DNA of 64,000 nt from Marsupella aquatica (Eukaryota > Marchantiophyta). The stretch lies in the NCBI GenBank assembly GCA_973895155.1, contig OZ316893.1, forward strand, positions 4,340,001 to 4,404,000, in the 5' to 3' direction. Position 1 is the stretch's first letter; each line of letters begins with the position of its first letter. Both the position numbers and the translations under genes were made by a program. The notes beneath the pieces were generated by a model. It was not told the origin of the DNA, did not search any database, and saw only the letters and a program-made list of their open reading frames with translations. Positions 19,527 through 30,749 of this stretch are shown one piece after another.

Positions 19527-20560
19527 CTAAATTTGGCAATACTTTGCTTGATTGTGCCCCCAAGTTTATGTAAAGTGAACTGTGGCCTGTTCTCACATTT
19601 GAATGGCTAAGATTGCATCTCACACATGGAGAAAATTAAGGGAATTGTTGCCCCTAAGTTCTTGAATATAAAGCCACCCTTAGTTTCTCGTTAGTGTAGT
19701 TGGGGACTTTTGCTAGAGACTCTCAGGCTTTTTGTCTTTTTGAGTTGTTCACCTCTATGCCTCCCCTTTCTTGGGTCTCTTGCCTGTGGGATTGTCCCGG
19801 ATGGGCATATAATTTTGTTTTTTGGTTTCTCCTAGAATGATGGGGGGCCTTTTGCTTTTGGGGGGCGACTTGTAATATATAATGGGAGGTTGCCCTGGAT
19901 CACAGCAGATTGACACTCTTTGCTGTCACCCAAAAATTTGAGAAGAATTATTATATTGAAAAGAATTGGTGATTTAGAGGTGACAATGTTTTTGGTGGGT
20001 AAGCCTAAACTGAATCCATTCTAATGTTTGGCAGACTAGTACCTGACCACATGCATGATTGTGTTTGTGTGTATGTAGGCAGAAAAGCTTCCTATGTGTT
20101 GAGGTGTAAGCAATAAAACTTTCCTGGCTATATGTTGGGGTGTTTCAAAACAATTGAGAACATAGCAGAATTAAGTTGGACAGTCCGTGATGACTGCATT
20201 TGTAGCAGGATTTGTAGCTTGCACGCAGGAAAAACTTGGTTTATTTCTTTGGATTGTTGATATAATGTATATTATTAGTCTATGTTCATGACCTATTCTG
20301 CAGAGTGAAGCTCTAGACCATAATTTAGCTGGTAACAGTTATTTTAATATATAAATTATACTTGTGAGTAGGGACAAACATGGGAAGTATGGGTGCATGG
20401 ATCCCATGGTGTGCATACAAACAAGTATTCTTGTTAGTTATTACAACTACCTGCACAAGTGCCTGTAGCACATATTAACACATTTAACTCACCCAATGAA
20501 AGAGGTTTGACCTGCAACCCCTATTTCATGCAAGCAGGTCTTGCCATCTTTTTCTCATCT
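19527..20560. other. Intergenic, no gene seen
   Basis: The stretch is T-rich with many stops on both strands. It could be the untranslated remainder of the PIF/Harbinger element, but no terminal inverted repeat was found. Confidence 0.5.
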
Positions 20561-20930
20561 CGCCATCATTTCTCACATTAATTGACATCTTTTATATTTC
20601 ACCACGACATCTTATTCTCATCCTCAACTTTTTTTTCTCACCCTCGACATTTTCTTGCTCCTTGACATTTTTAATCACCTTGACATTTTTTCTCAACTTG
20701 ACATCTTATCTTTGTCTCACCAAAATATCATTCCTTCAACATTGATATATTTTCTCTCCTTGATGTCTTTACATGTTTTTCTCACCTCACCATCTTTTCA
20801 CTCCTTGACATATTTTCCTCACCTTGGTATTTTTTTTCTCTCATTGACATCTTTTCTCAACATCTTTTTCTCACGTCGACAACTTTTCTCACCTCAACAT
20901 CTTTTGTGCAACACACGGGTATTGGGCTAG
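20560..20930 (+). mobile_element. Minisatellite array ending in a Helitron-like 3' terminus (plus orientation)
   Basis: About 18 diverged units of roughly 18-22 bases follow the pattern TCTCACCTTGACATCTTTT. The array ends in TTTTGTGCAACACACGGG and then CTAG at 20927-20930, followed by T. A short hairpin-forming GTGC..CAC sequence about 10 bases before a CTRR terminus is the hallmark of Helitron 3' ends (established knowledge); the hairpin is imperfect in this copy. No 5' TC end or Rep/helicase frame was found, so this is a non-autonomous element or a terminal fragment. Confidence 0.5.
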
Positions 20931-20942
20931 TTATATATATTA

Positions 20943-21306
20943 CTAGGCTGATGCATGTGCATTGCACAAAAGATGTTGAGATAAGAAAAGATGTTGAGGT
21001 GAGAAAAAGATGTTGATGAAAGAAAAGGATGTCAAGGTGAGGAAACAAAATCGAGGTACTACATATATAAGAAAAACCAGAAGAAAAACATTTTGGGGAG
21101 AGGAAAGATAGCAAAGTGAGAAAAAGATGTCAAAGAGAGAAAGGATGTCGAGGGTGAGGGAAATATGTCATGGTGAGATACATATGTCAAGGTAAGAAAA
21201 AGATGACAAGATGAGAAAAAAGATAAGATGTATGTCAAGGTGAGAAAAGATGTTGAGGTGAGAAAAACATATCAAGGTGAGAAAACATCTAGATGAGAGA
21301 AAAAGA
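20943..21306 (-). mobile_element. Minisatellite array with Helitron-like 3' terminus (minus orientation)
   Basis: On the minus strand this copy ends GTGCAATGCAC, ten more bases, then CTAG at 20946-20943 and T. GTGCA-A-TGCAC is a perfect short hairpin. The interior is the same diverged unit as the plus copy (AAGATGTCAAGGTGAGAA on the plus strand). It lies tail-to-tail with the plus copy, the two termini separated by 12 AT-rich bases. Confidence 0.5.
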
Positions 21307-21310
21307 TGAG

Positions 21311-21880
21311 GAGGCTACCCTTCTTTGCCTCCCGTGCCTGTGCCTAGGGTAGCCTTGCTCAAAATGCCTTCATGTTGTTGCATAACACAGGTCCTTTGGC
21401 AAAGGAGTTGCGGCAAAAAATGGTGGTGAGTGCAAGATTTTTGCCCAATTGTTGGATCAGACCAATGAGTCCCCCAATGCTCAATCCTTGCTAGCCCTGC
21501 CCTCCTACCCCAGCCAGATAAAATTCACCTCACCCTCAATTGAAAGAAAATAAATACAACGCCCCGCACCATCCAAATAACTGGAAGGGCCAAGGTGAAC
21601 AGACAATTACCAACCCTAACACCCTCTTTACAGGAGGCCATAAAAAACAAAACCTAGTACCTAGGCTAAGAAAACAAAAACGCCTTACCAACTAAACTTC
21701 TTCTTTTAAAAGTGGAGTTTGGGAAAATAAAAACAAACGGACAAAAAATAGGGGAAGCCTACTTAGGAGCATGAAGGCATTGTGAGCGAGGCTACCCTAG
21801 GCCAGGCATAGGCAGCCTACGTGGATGATTGTAGGGATTGTGGGCCAGGCTAGGCACAGGAGGCAAGGAAGGGTAGCTTG
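21311..21880. mobile_element. 570-bp foldback/MITE-like element with long inverted arms
   Basis: The left arm (21311-21374) is the inverted partner of the right arm (21770-21880) from the outer GGCTACCCTTC and its complement inward to the complementary CATGAAGGCAT. The right arm carries about 50 extra bases in its middle. The loop has no long frame. The element begins right where the minus-strand minisatellite stops. No clear target-site duplication was found. Confidence 0.6.
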
Positions 21881-22379
21881 GGCACGGGCTGCCACATAGC
21901 ACAGTGATCTAGGCCACAAGAATTGTGGGCAATAAAGAAAAGTCACTTTTGGGTGATCCAAAGGTAAGGAACATATACTTTAGATTCAACAGCTGAGATT
22001 GATTCCTGCCCACATCTGCTTTTGTAAGCAGAGAATGGCCCCTCTGGGGTTTCACTTCCACAAAAATGGTATATCACGTGCGACGAAGGATAGGGTCATT
22101 TTATTGTTGTAAGGGAAGACTTAAGAATTTTTGTAGAAGAACAATAAGGTCTTTTAAATTCAATTTTGAGACTTATAAGAACATTAGAGCCTTTTTAATA
22201 AATCCAATTTTTGGAATATTCCAAGAATATTCCAACTTTATAGGGGTTAAAAAATAAAAAAAATTCTTACATTTTAGGGGGTCCAAAGCCTAAAAACGTC
22301 GCAGGTGATGGGGAGGTCCCCATATAGTGAGACCCCCGAGGATGGCCCCAAATGGGCGAGATTGAGTATTATAGAGTTA
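21881..22379. other. Intergenic, no gene seen
   Basis: AT-rich DNA. Two 10-base near-palindromes, GGAATATTCC and AGAATATTCC, stand side by side near 22215-22235. Confidence 0.5.
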
Positions 22380-23085
22380 CCAGCCCGATGCCTGTGCATT
22401 GCACAAAAGATTTTGAGGTGAGGAAAAGGTGTTGAGATGAAAACAGATGTTGATGAGAGAAAAAGATGTTGAAATGGAAAAAACTGTCGATGAGGGAACC
22501 CGGGTGAGAGAAAAAGATGTTGAGGTGAGAAAAATATGTCGGGGAGAGAAATGATGGCAACTTGGTGAGGAAATGATGTAAAGATGAGGAAAAAATGTTG
22601 AGGAGAGAAAAAATGTTGTGGGTGAGGGAAAGATGTCATGGGGAGATAAAGATGTCAAGATGAGAAAAAGATGACAATATAAGAAAGAGATATGATGTTG
22701 ATGAGAGAAAAACAATGTCTAGGTGAGAATTTAAAGATGTAAAGATGAGGAAAAGATGTCGAGGAGAGAACAAAATGTCAAGGGTGAGGCAAAGATGTCA
22801 CAGTGAGATAAAGATGTCAAAGTAAAAACGGGAGTAAAAAAAAGATGACAATATAAGAAAAAGATGTTGAGGCGAGGAAAAGATGTTAAGGTGATAAAAG
22901 ATCTTGAGGAGAGAAAAAGATGTCAAGTGGAGAAAATATGTCAAGTGAGGAAAAATATCATGGTGGGGTAAAGATGTGAATGTGGGTGTAAATGTGAAAA
23001 AAGATGTCAAGACAAGGAAAAGATGTCAAGGCCAATGTGGAAGAGCAATAAATATGTGAAGAATGATGAGAAAAAATGCTAAGGT
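22380..23085 (-). mobile_element. Third minisatellite array with Helitron-like 3' terminus (minus orientation)
   Basis: On the minus strand the end reads GTGCAATGCAC, ten bases, then CTGG (fits CTRR) at 22383-22380. About 30 diverged copies of the AAGATGTCAAGGTGAGAA unit follow on the plus strand to about 23085. Apparent open frames here are products of the repeat and are not genes. Confidence 0.5.
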
Positions 23086-24550
23086 GAGGGCATATAAAGG
23101 AGCTTTGCCATGTAGTTGTTGAGGTATTAATGTTGTGCGTGATCGTGACCATATAATTGTTATGGACGTGTTTTGTAACTCGTGTTGCACATAAAAATTG
23201 GCGACGCAAGATAACGGCCAGCAGATCATAGAGTCTAACCGAGAGACCAGAAAAATTTGCTTTTTTTTCAAGTTTTCAATTTTTAGAGAAATAAGCATTT
23301 CTATATTTTATTTACTTTCCATAATTTTTTAAATCATAAATTTTCCCCATTTTTCTAAATATAAATACAGTTAATTATTGAAAATTAAGTTTGCATCTTG
23401 GGTAGGTGCAGGCTGGCTAAATTGTAGCTTGGGCAGGCATTTATGTTAAATGGTGTGTATGGATAGATCTGACGATGTAAAAAAACACTGTTTTGATAAA
23501 GGTCTAAGAGCGATTCCTTTGCTTATGAGTTTGGAAAAGAACTATATATCCCATCTTTTTGGTGGGATAGGGTATTATAGGGGAGACACTCCTTCCCCCC
23601 TTTCCCTACCTCAAAGACAAATCAAAAGGAATTATTATTTTTTGCTTTTTGAGAAAAAATGAAAACAAAACTGCACAAATTCACTTAAACCACAACTTGC
23701 CCTATATAAGGGGAAGTGTCCAAGACCTCCCCCCTTTTGCACATTTCAATCATTGTTCTCCTCTAGCATGTAAGTTTTCTCCACAATTTCAGGAAAAATG
23801 GTAACTAGAGGTAACCCGTAACCCGTAGCTTTTGAAGGGCAATTGTGGTTTTACTGATAAATCTATTGTTCAAAATTATATACACCCATTTTATTTGGAG
23901 AGTGTTACTGATTATACATCTACTTCCTTCCAATAATACAAAGGACTTTAGCATGTAATGATTGAGTACACTATTAAATATTCATTTGTGACAAAATATT
24001 CCTTAACTTGTGCCAGCTAGGTGTTCACTCACAATTATTATCACCTAATGTAGGTAGCTTATTGTCTTGTTTGCTTTGTATACACTCATTCTAACTGAGT
24101 GATCAAAGGTGGAAATAAACTATAACACAAATCCAATGGTAAATGAGTGTTCCCACCAAATCTTGTTTTGTAAACCAATGATTGACAACTTTTGGCAGGA
24201 TTGAGGATTATAGTTGATTGACTGTAGAAGATAAAGCATAATAGCCCTAAAAGCTTGGGCTTAAACTCTCCATTTTAGAGATATTATAGTACACAATGCC
24301 CTGGAGACAAGGCATTACTATTATAGCATACTCATCCTAGGACATAAAAAGTTAATTTGTCCTATGCGGGAGATAAAAACAGTTACCCATGCAGTGGGGG
24401 CAATGGGAAAGTGAAAGGGGATGAGTATACTTAGGGGTATCCGTAGCACAGGGGTATCCAAGGCACTAGGTGTCAGGGGTTTCCAATGTGAGGTATACGT
24501 TTTCAAAAGCATATAGGGCAAGGGCAAGGGCAAGGGTCAGCGTGATGTAT
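23086..24550. other. AT-rich intergenic region, no gene seen
   Basis: Homopolymer-rich, stop-rich on both strands. A TATATAAGG box at about 23703 is followed by no gene within reach. A short GGGCAA repeat lies near 24520. Confidence 0.5.
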
Positions 24551-25650
24551 CGGAGCTCATGATTGGCTGGCTGCATTTGTGCTCCTCGCATTTGTGCTCT
24601 CATTTGCTCCCAGCTCTTGCTGATGCTCGCTCCCGACTCGATGTCAATGTGCTCTCATTTGTGCTCCTAGCTCTCAACTCTCGTTCTCACTCTAGCTGCT
24701 CAGTTTTGCTTTCACTGCTATCTCGATGTTGTGGTGGCTGATCAGATCGATACCAACTCAATCTTGTTGGCGCTTTTGCTGCTGCCTCGATGTTGCTTGA
24801 TGTCTCCCTCTCGATGCTCTATCTTGCTGCTCTCTTGATGCTGCTCCCTCTCGATGCTGCGCTTCTGAGAATGGGGCGATGGTGATGGGGAACGCGGGGG
24901 TCCAGATCATCAGATTGATGCTTGATGCTGCTGGGTGCTGCCATGCTCATCGTTCTCGTGCTGCTTAGGCTCATCGCTCTTGTGTTGCGATGTTGCTGGG
25001 TGCTTGGCTTGATCGTTGCAACTTGGCTGCTGCTTGTGCTTGTGCTCGAAGCTTGGCTGCTGCTTAACTTGTGCTGAGGCTCATCGTTGCCCTCGCTGCT
25101 TTGACTCTCGTTGTGCTATTTCTGGAGCTGTTGTGACTTTGTTCTCAATGCTGCCGCCCTGGTAAAATGTTTTGCTCTTGTGGGACTTCGCTCGGTCTGC
25201 CTCTGAATGCTGCCTCTCTCATTGATGCTGCTTCGCTCTCGTGGGACTTGGCTGATGCTCTCGTTGATGGCTGCTTCGCAGCTGATGCTGCTGCCTCTCG
25301 CAGTTGATGCTGCAGCTGCCTCTTGCAGCTCGCCTCAATCTGAAGCATATACTGCAGGTAAACTGGTCTCTCGCTGCTGCTGTAAGGTTGATAGCTTGGC
25401 CAGCTTTCAGTGAGATTTGGTCTCGATCGCTGCTGTCGTTGCTGTGACATTGAGCTGCTGGATGCGAGCTGCTTTCTTGATGCGCTCTCGATGCTGTCGC
25501 TGCTGTTTGCTGTGACATTGCTGGATGCAAGCTGCTCGGTCTGCTGGAGGCTCAGTGACTCGCTGCTGGGCCTGATTGTTGCTTTCCCTGCTTTGCTCTA
25601 CCTGCTGCTGTTGGGCCTTGGTGCTACTCAGACCTCTGTGCTCAAACTAG
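24551..25650. repeat. CTG/CGATG-rich low-complexity tract
   Basis: About 1.1 kb is built from diverged words such as TCTCGATGCTGCTG, GCTTGGCTGCTGC and CTCGTGGGACTTGG without fixed period. Long frames on both strands (Leu/Cys-rich on plus, Ser/Gln/Arg-rich on minus) follow from the composition and lack normal start and codon character, so I do not call genes. Confidence 0.6.
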
Positions 25651-25932
25651 TTTTGAGCTGGGCTATGAGTTGGCTGTGTGCTTTGCTCAATTTTGGCTCT
25701 TTCGGCACATTTCTGACTTGTTTTGGTGCCATGGCTGCTCGTTTTCTCCTCAATTTTGGTCTCAATGCATTATGCAAGGTTTGCCTTCGATGCTACTTGT
25801 TTGGCTCGATGCTCCATGGAGGTCCATTTTGAGCTGTGTAAGCCCAGACAAGTTGGCTTGGGCAGGTGTTCTATTACCTTCAGCATCTTTGGAGATTTTC
25901 AAAGTCTTGACCAATGCTCAATGCTCAGTTTT

Positions 25933-26235
25933 TCAGACAGTGGTTACTGTGCTTGGGAGGCTATCTAGTTCTCTAGACAGTTCATGGTTCAATTCCCTGA
26001 CATAGTTTTGAGTGAGTTCGAGGAAGTTTGAATATTGCTTGGGTTTACTGCTCACCTCTTGCATTGGCACACCTCTTGTATGTGCTTCCCCTGAAAAAAA
26101 TTCCACCATTGCTCCAATAAACTTTTTATTATTTTGTCTTTGGAAGAAATTCTGTAATTGCTTGGTACCCAAGTTGCTTCTCACACAGGAAATTTTGGTG
26201 TCATTTGCCATGTGCAGGGCCCGGTGCTCTTGCAA
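25933..26235 (-). other. Unassigned minus-strand open stretch of 100 codons
   Basis: The frame reads like coding sequence (ALHMANDTKISCVRSNLG, then NNKKFIGAMVEFFSGEA and YVRELNHELSREL) and may be a fragment of a repeat-encoded protein. No family is recognised, and there is no supported start or splice context. Confidence 0.25.
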
Positions 26236-27790
26236 TTTGTTCTCAGAAAAAATTCTGCCAATGCTGGGATTTGGTTTAAACTTAAAACTTAGATTTTTCT
26301 AACTAGGGGCAAGAAAATAAATCAAAAGTACTGGTTTCTTTTATTGCATTCAAGGGGTTTGAAAATCACACCTAGGGTAACTATTTGGAGAAATGTCTTA
26401 CCTTAACAGCACATTAAAACTCTAATTTATGCTAAAATAAAACAGGCTTCAAAAGAAACATAGCCATGGTTTGCCATATAGCAATGTCGGAATTATATGC
26501 AAAAAATTACAATTTAAGACAATAGAAATTCATCCCTGAAATTCTAGGTTGCTTCTAGATACGATTTAAAACCAACATAAAATGATGGGGTATTATCTTT
26601 GATTATAATGACCTACAAATCAACATAAGAAACCCTAGACTCAGTGCCAAGTAAAATAGAGAAAATTCAAGTTAGAAAACAAGTTTGATAGGAGAAAGCT
26701 CTCATCGGCCAATCCATCACAGTGTGAAATAACAAAAAATGAGTTAGTAGCTCAATCCCTCTACTGGTCACTCCTTTCCTAAGATGATCCAACTTAGTTA
26801 CATAAAAGACAGTTCTAGAGGATCCTTATTTTTCCTTGGTATAATAAGTGGGTTTTGCCAATGAAATCTCTTGTGTTCATATGGGAGTTTGTAGACTTAC
26901 CTACAAACACTCGTCAGCACTACCCACAAAAGTTTTAAACAGAGTATCAACTGTGGTCTACAAAATAGGCCAATTAATGAGTTCTAAATGGGTGCCCATG
27001 CATACACTTACTCTGACTATTACAAAATGAAATTCCCAACAAAATTATCCTCATTGGTTTTTTCCAACCTGAATTTTCCTACTTGGCTAGCTTACGCACT
27101 TCTTATTTTCCCCACTTTTGTGCTAGCATGCTAGGGAAAAGGGTTTGTAAGTGGAAGTCTTGCCAACATAGGAGCGTGTCCATTTTGCCCAAGTGTGCCC
27201 GATAAGTGTGTCATCAGTGCACTCATTGGTCACACTTTGCCCATCCAAAGTTTTTGACCACTCGATCAGCTAACTTTGACATTCACTATAGCACTTAATA
27301 TTCCGAGTATGGATTCCTTTTACCAGCATGGAAAGATATTTCCCTGAGAATTGAGAGACCTAGAAATTTCCAAAGATGGCTCTCTCATTGGCTTGCCACA
27401 TTTTACGCATCCATGTAATATTATGCACTATATATAAGGAAAAAGGACCGAGGGTTTTGGCAAAAGTGGAGGTCCATACACGATTCAAATTTGAAAAGAG
27501 TTGAATAATATAAAAATGTGAGGTATTACCTGAAATGACAAATAAATTTTGTTTCGCCCACCAGGTTGGCATTAAGTTGTCTATGTCTAGATACCAAATC
27601 AAACACATTGAAGGAACCACGAGAAGTTACGTTTCCTGAACCTGGCCGCATTTGGAATTTACCGTCTTCTGTCACATAGTTTAATTCAACAAAGGTATTT
27701 TGGTCTGGCTTTCGTTGGAAATTTATGTTAATTAATAATTAATATGCTTGCTTCGAAGCGTCCGGCAGTATCGATCAGGCTCGAATTCGC
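26236..27790. other. AT-rich intergenic region, no gene seen
   Basis: No supported frame, RNA gene or ordered repeat was found in this stretch on either strand. Confidence 0.5.
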
Positions 27791-27802
27791 TCCAGGGTTT
27801 TA

Positions 27803-28288
27803 TTGCACTGTCAGCTGGAATTTCCTGATTTGCTGAGGAATTTCCCGGTTCTCACACCGGACACCTGTAAGGTACCACTTTCGGCCAAATTGAACTTGCA
27901 CGGACCTTCTTTAGAAAGTTTCTGGCAGACCGTCATAGGTGGGGACCAATTCCACATAGAGTATGTGAGAACTAAGTTAGTAGCTGGGTCGGCCTTTTTT
28001 TTTTCGTTCATCCTGGGTCAGATGGTGAGAAATCTCTGCGTCTCTTGTTCTAGTTTGAGGCATTCGGTGTCAAGTTCGACTTCGAGTTCGGGGTGGTGCG
28101 TACTGTACTTGAGTTGGAGTGGAAGGCAGGGTATTTACTGTTCTGAGAATATTTCGTCTGTCGTCTCAATGATACGTTTCCAGCCAATAATATCGACAAG
28201 GTTAGGGCTACACTCCAACTCAAACCATACATTTTGCTGGAACCACACTTTCAATTGGGAATTTTGGCAGCAACTGACCATGATGTGA
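27803..28288 (+). other. Unassigned open stretch
   Basis: The first third reads like protein (PDTCKVPLSAKLNLHGP, then SFWQTVIGGDQFHIEY); the rest is Ser/Cys-rich and unconvincing. Part of the sequence near 27885-27905 recurs in inverted form at 28447 and 29487, so it is probably repeat-derived. No function is assigned. Confidence 0.2.
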
Positions 28289-28332
28289 TTCGTTTTAATT
28301 TCTTTGCTGTATATTCCTCGAAGATCCAGATT

Positions 28333-28470
28333 TAAGGGCAGCCAAAATTCAGGCAGTCAAAATTCAACTATTGTGAGAGGCTTAACACACTGGCTTATAG
28401 TAAACGCAAATTGACAACGGGATTGCGAATAGATAGGGGGCCGGGACCATGCAAGTTCAACTTAATTTGG
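28333..28470 (+). repeat. Diverged direct repeat, copy 1
   Basis: Shares ordered blocks with 29376-29512: GGGCAGC.AAAATTCA, GTAAACGCAAATTGACA against GGCAAACACAAATTGACA, ATTGCGAATAGATA and CCATGCAAGTTCAACTT. Confidence 0.6.
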
Positions 28471-29375
28471 TTTCTGAATCTTATTTGTTGTCCATATATG
28501 CATCATACTAAGCTGGCTCCGCGTCTGAGATATTGCGCAGCGTTTTTAAGAGTTTTTCCGTGTGGTTAATATGGCTATTGACTAATTCACACTAATAGAC
28601 TCTGATCACCTCCTCCAATATTTCTTCCCCGCCGCCTAGTGCGTTGTTCAGACCTGTACTTTTTTCGAATTAAGGATGACCTACAAATTATACCCAAGAT
28701 ATATACACTTTTGAGTATGGGAGAGAGTCATGTACATTGTTGCGTTCATGCAGATAGTGAGGTTAATTAGAAGTGCTCAAATGTAGACAGTTACAAAATC
28801 ACTGTTATGCTACTCATTTTGCAGGGATGGAAAGCAATTTTATATAGGCCAGTACTTACCTTAACAGCCCAGCATGTTTCTACACGCATCATGCAGTTCT
28901 TTCGTCACGCATTCATTTCCTATTAGTAGCAATTATATAAGAGGCATTCAGGTCAACACTATTTTCCGTGTCCTGACGATAGTTCTAAGTGCCCTCGTTC
29001 TTATCTATTCCAGGTTCATATGGATCAGCTACAGAGGCAGCCAGGTCATCTCCAAATTTGTTTTAGTTGAAATGTTCTCTTCCTTTTTCTTTTTCTAGAT
29101 TTGTCTTGTGGTGAGGAATAGAAAATTCACATCAGTTGTGTTGAGTCAATATTTGTCATCAAGGAGTTCAGATTTTATATGCACAATTGTAACCGTCATG
29201 GCCAATCTCCAGTTCGTTGTTTGAATAAACTGGTCTGCAGCCTATGATAAAGCAAGTACGAAGCATTTGGATGCTGCAACTGCCCAGCAGAACTACAGAG
29301 GCATCTGTGATTATAGCCGTAGATGTTAAGGAGGATATGTCAATACCTGTCTGAAATTGGTGATCGTCTGAGATT

Positions 29376-29512
29376 TGAGGGCAGCAAAATTCAAGCAGTG
29401 AGTCAATATTTAACTAATGTCGGAGGCTCAATAAATTCACTTATGGCAAACACAAATTGACATCGAAATTGCGAATAGATAAGTGGACCATGCAAGTTCA
29501 ACTTTGGGCCGT
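29376..29512 (+). repeat. Diverged direct repeat, copy 2
   Basis: Second copy of the element at 28333-28470, about 1.04 kb away in the same orientation. A shorter inverted relative of its CCATGCAAGTTCAACTT end occurs near 27885. Confidence 0.6.
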
Positions 29513-29738
29513 TACAGCAGTCCCAAACTAAACGTACATGACCCCTAGGGAACTTTGTTACAGTGTTGTTTCTGATCAATCATTTGCTAGGTTAGCTGGC
29601 CAAAACAGCTGTGAGCCACTGCACTTTGCGTGAGCTTCAAAATGCTCTGGCTGGGCAACAGTTTAGCCTGCCTACACTGCGTAGGTTGCCCGAGTGCATG
29701 CTTTCGATGGCTCTGGCTGACCTCAGTCTCTCAAATCC

Positions 29739-30749
29739 TTGACAAGCAGGACGACGGATCGATCCTTTTCATATGTCGACCGTATTTTCAACACCTTGGC
29801 TAGCTTGCATTGTGGTATTGAAGACCTCGAACACGGGATAAGTGCAGCAGAGCGGGGAACTTGTAAGATACCTACTATAATAAATTCCTTTTATGTCTGG
29901 ACCAAGCATCTCTTTGGCTACGGTACATTAAATATTGTAGGCCTTTCCCGATCGAATTGAAGCAGATGGTAAGTTTATCCAGGAGATCGAGTAACAGAGC
30001 CACATATTGCTCGGCTTCGAGGTTGTAATTCCACCTTAATTAATCTTTTCCGTGCAGAAGCTCGCAGAAGATCTATATACAGACTACACTGCCTTTAAAA
30101 TGGATCGCCACTCTGAGTCTAAGGCTTGTCAGAACAACTTTTCCTTCATATAGCAACCAGATTCTCGATGAGGTCTTCAATTTATCCTTTTTAAGTCGTT
30201 CACGCAGGTTAGGGCCCAATGATCCTCGAACAGTTTGCACACTATTGAGCTTACAATCCTTTAAATGTTGGCCGATGTCGCGGCCCTACACGTGGGCCTA
30301 CACGATCCAGCCAATTATTGTCAGTATCTTACAACTACCTCGTTGTACTGCAGCTGATCCCCCGTGTTCCAGGTCTTCAACGTCTTAACGCCACAATGCA
30401 ATCTAGTCAAAGGGTTGGAGATACGATCGATATAAGCAAAGGAACTGAACGTTCGCAGGACCTGAAGCTGATCATGGTCAGTTGCCGCCAAAATGATGGA
30501 ATTGTGTTTCCACCAAATTCTATGAGTTTAGTTGAAGTGAAGAACTTGCCTTCTCCATGTATTTGTCTGGAAAATTTAATTTCGATTGAGCCGGCAGACG
30601 AATATTCTCAGACTGTACCCTGTCTCAGACTCCCACTCCTACTTATCAAAATCGCAAAATCCTGGACGACTCAGTCAAACTTGACACAAACGCCTCAAAC
30701 AAGAGACGCAGAATCCGTCGCCAGACCAGAAAGCCGGACCAGCTGCTAA
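29739..30749 (+). other. Two unassigned open stretches, possible exon relics
   Basis: 29739-29870 reads DRSFSYVDRIFNTLASLHCG then IEDLEHGISAAERG. 30360-30749 is open for about 130 codons with KLIMVSCRQNDGIVFPPN and SMSLVEVKNLPSPCICLEN. CAG acceptor-like sites precede the second (near 30352 and 30371). The two could be exons of one decayed or unrecognised gene. I cannot assign a family or a consistent splice phase. Confidence 0.25.

Noticed and set aside
20655-23209. Several open frames of 60-120 codons in the repeat arrays
   Set aside because: They are translations of the AAGATGTCAAGGTGAGAA-type unit on either strand, with repetitive Phe/Ser/His composition and no normal start context.
24559-25832. 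Long frames on both strands of the CTG-rich tract, up to 140 codons
   Set aside because: Low-complexity composition keeps all frames open; overlapping frames on opposite strands are equally good, and no domain is seen.
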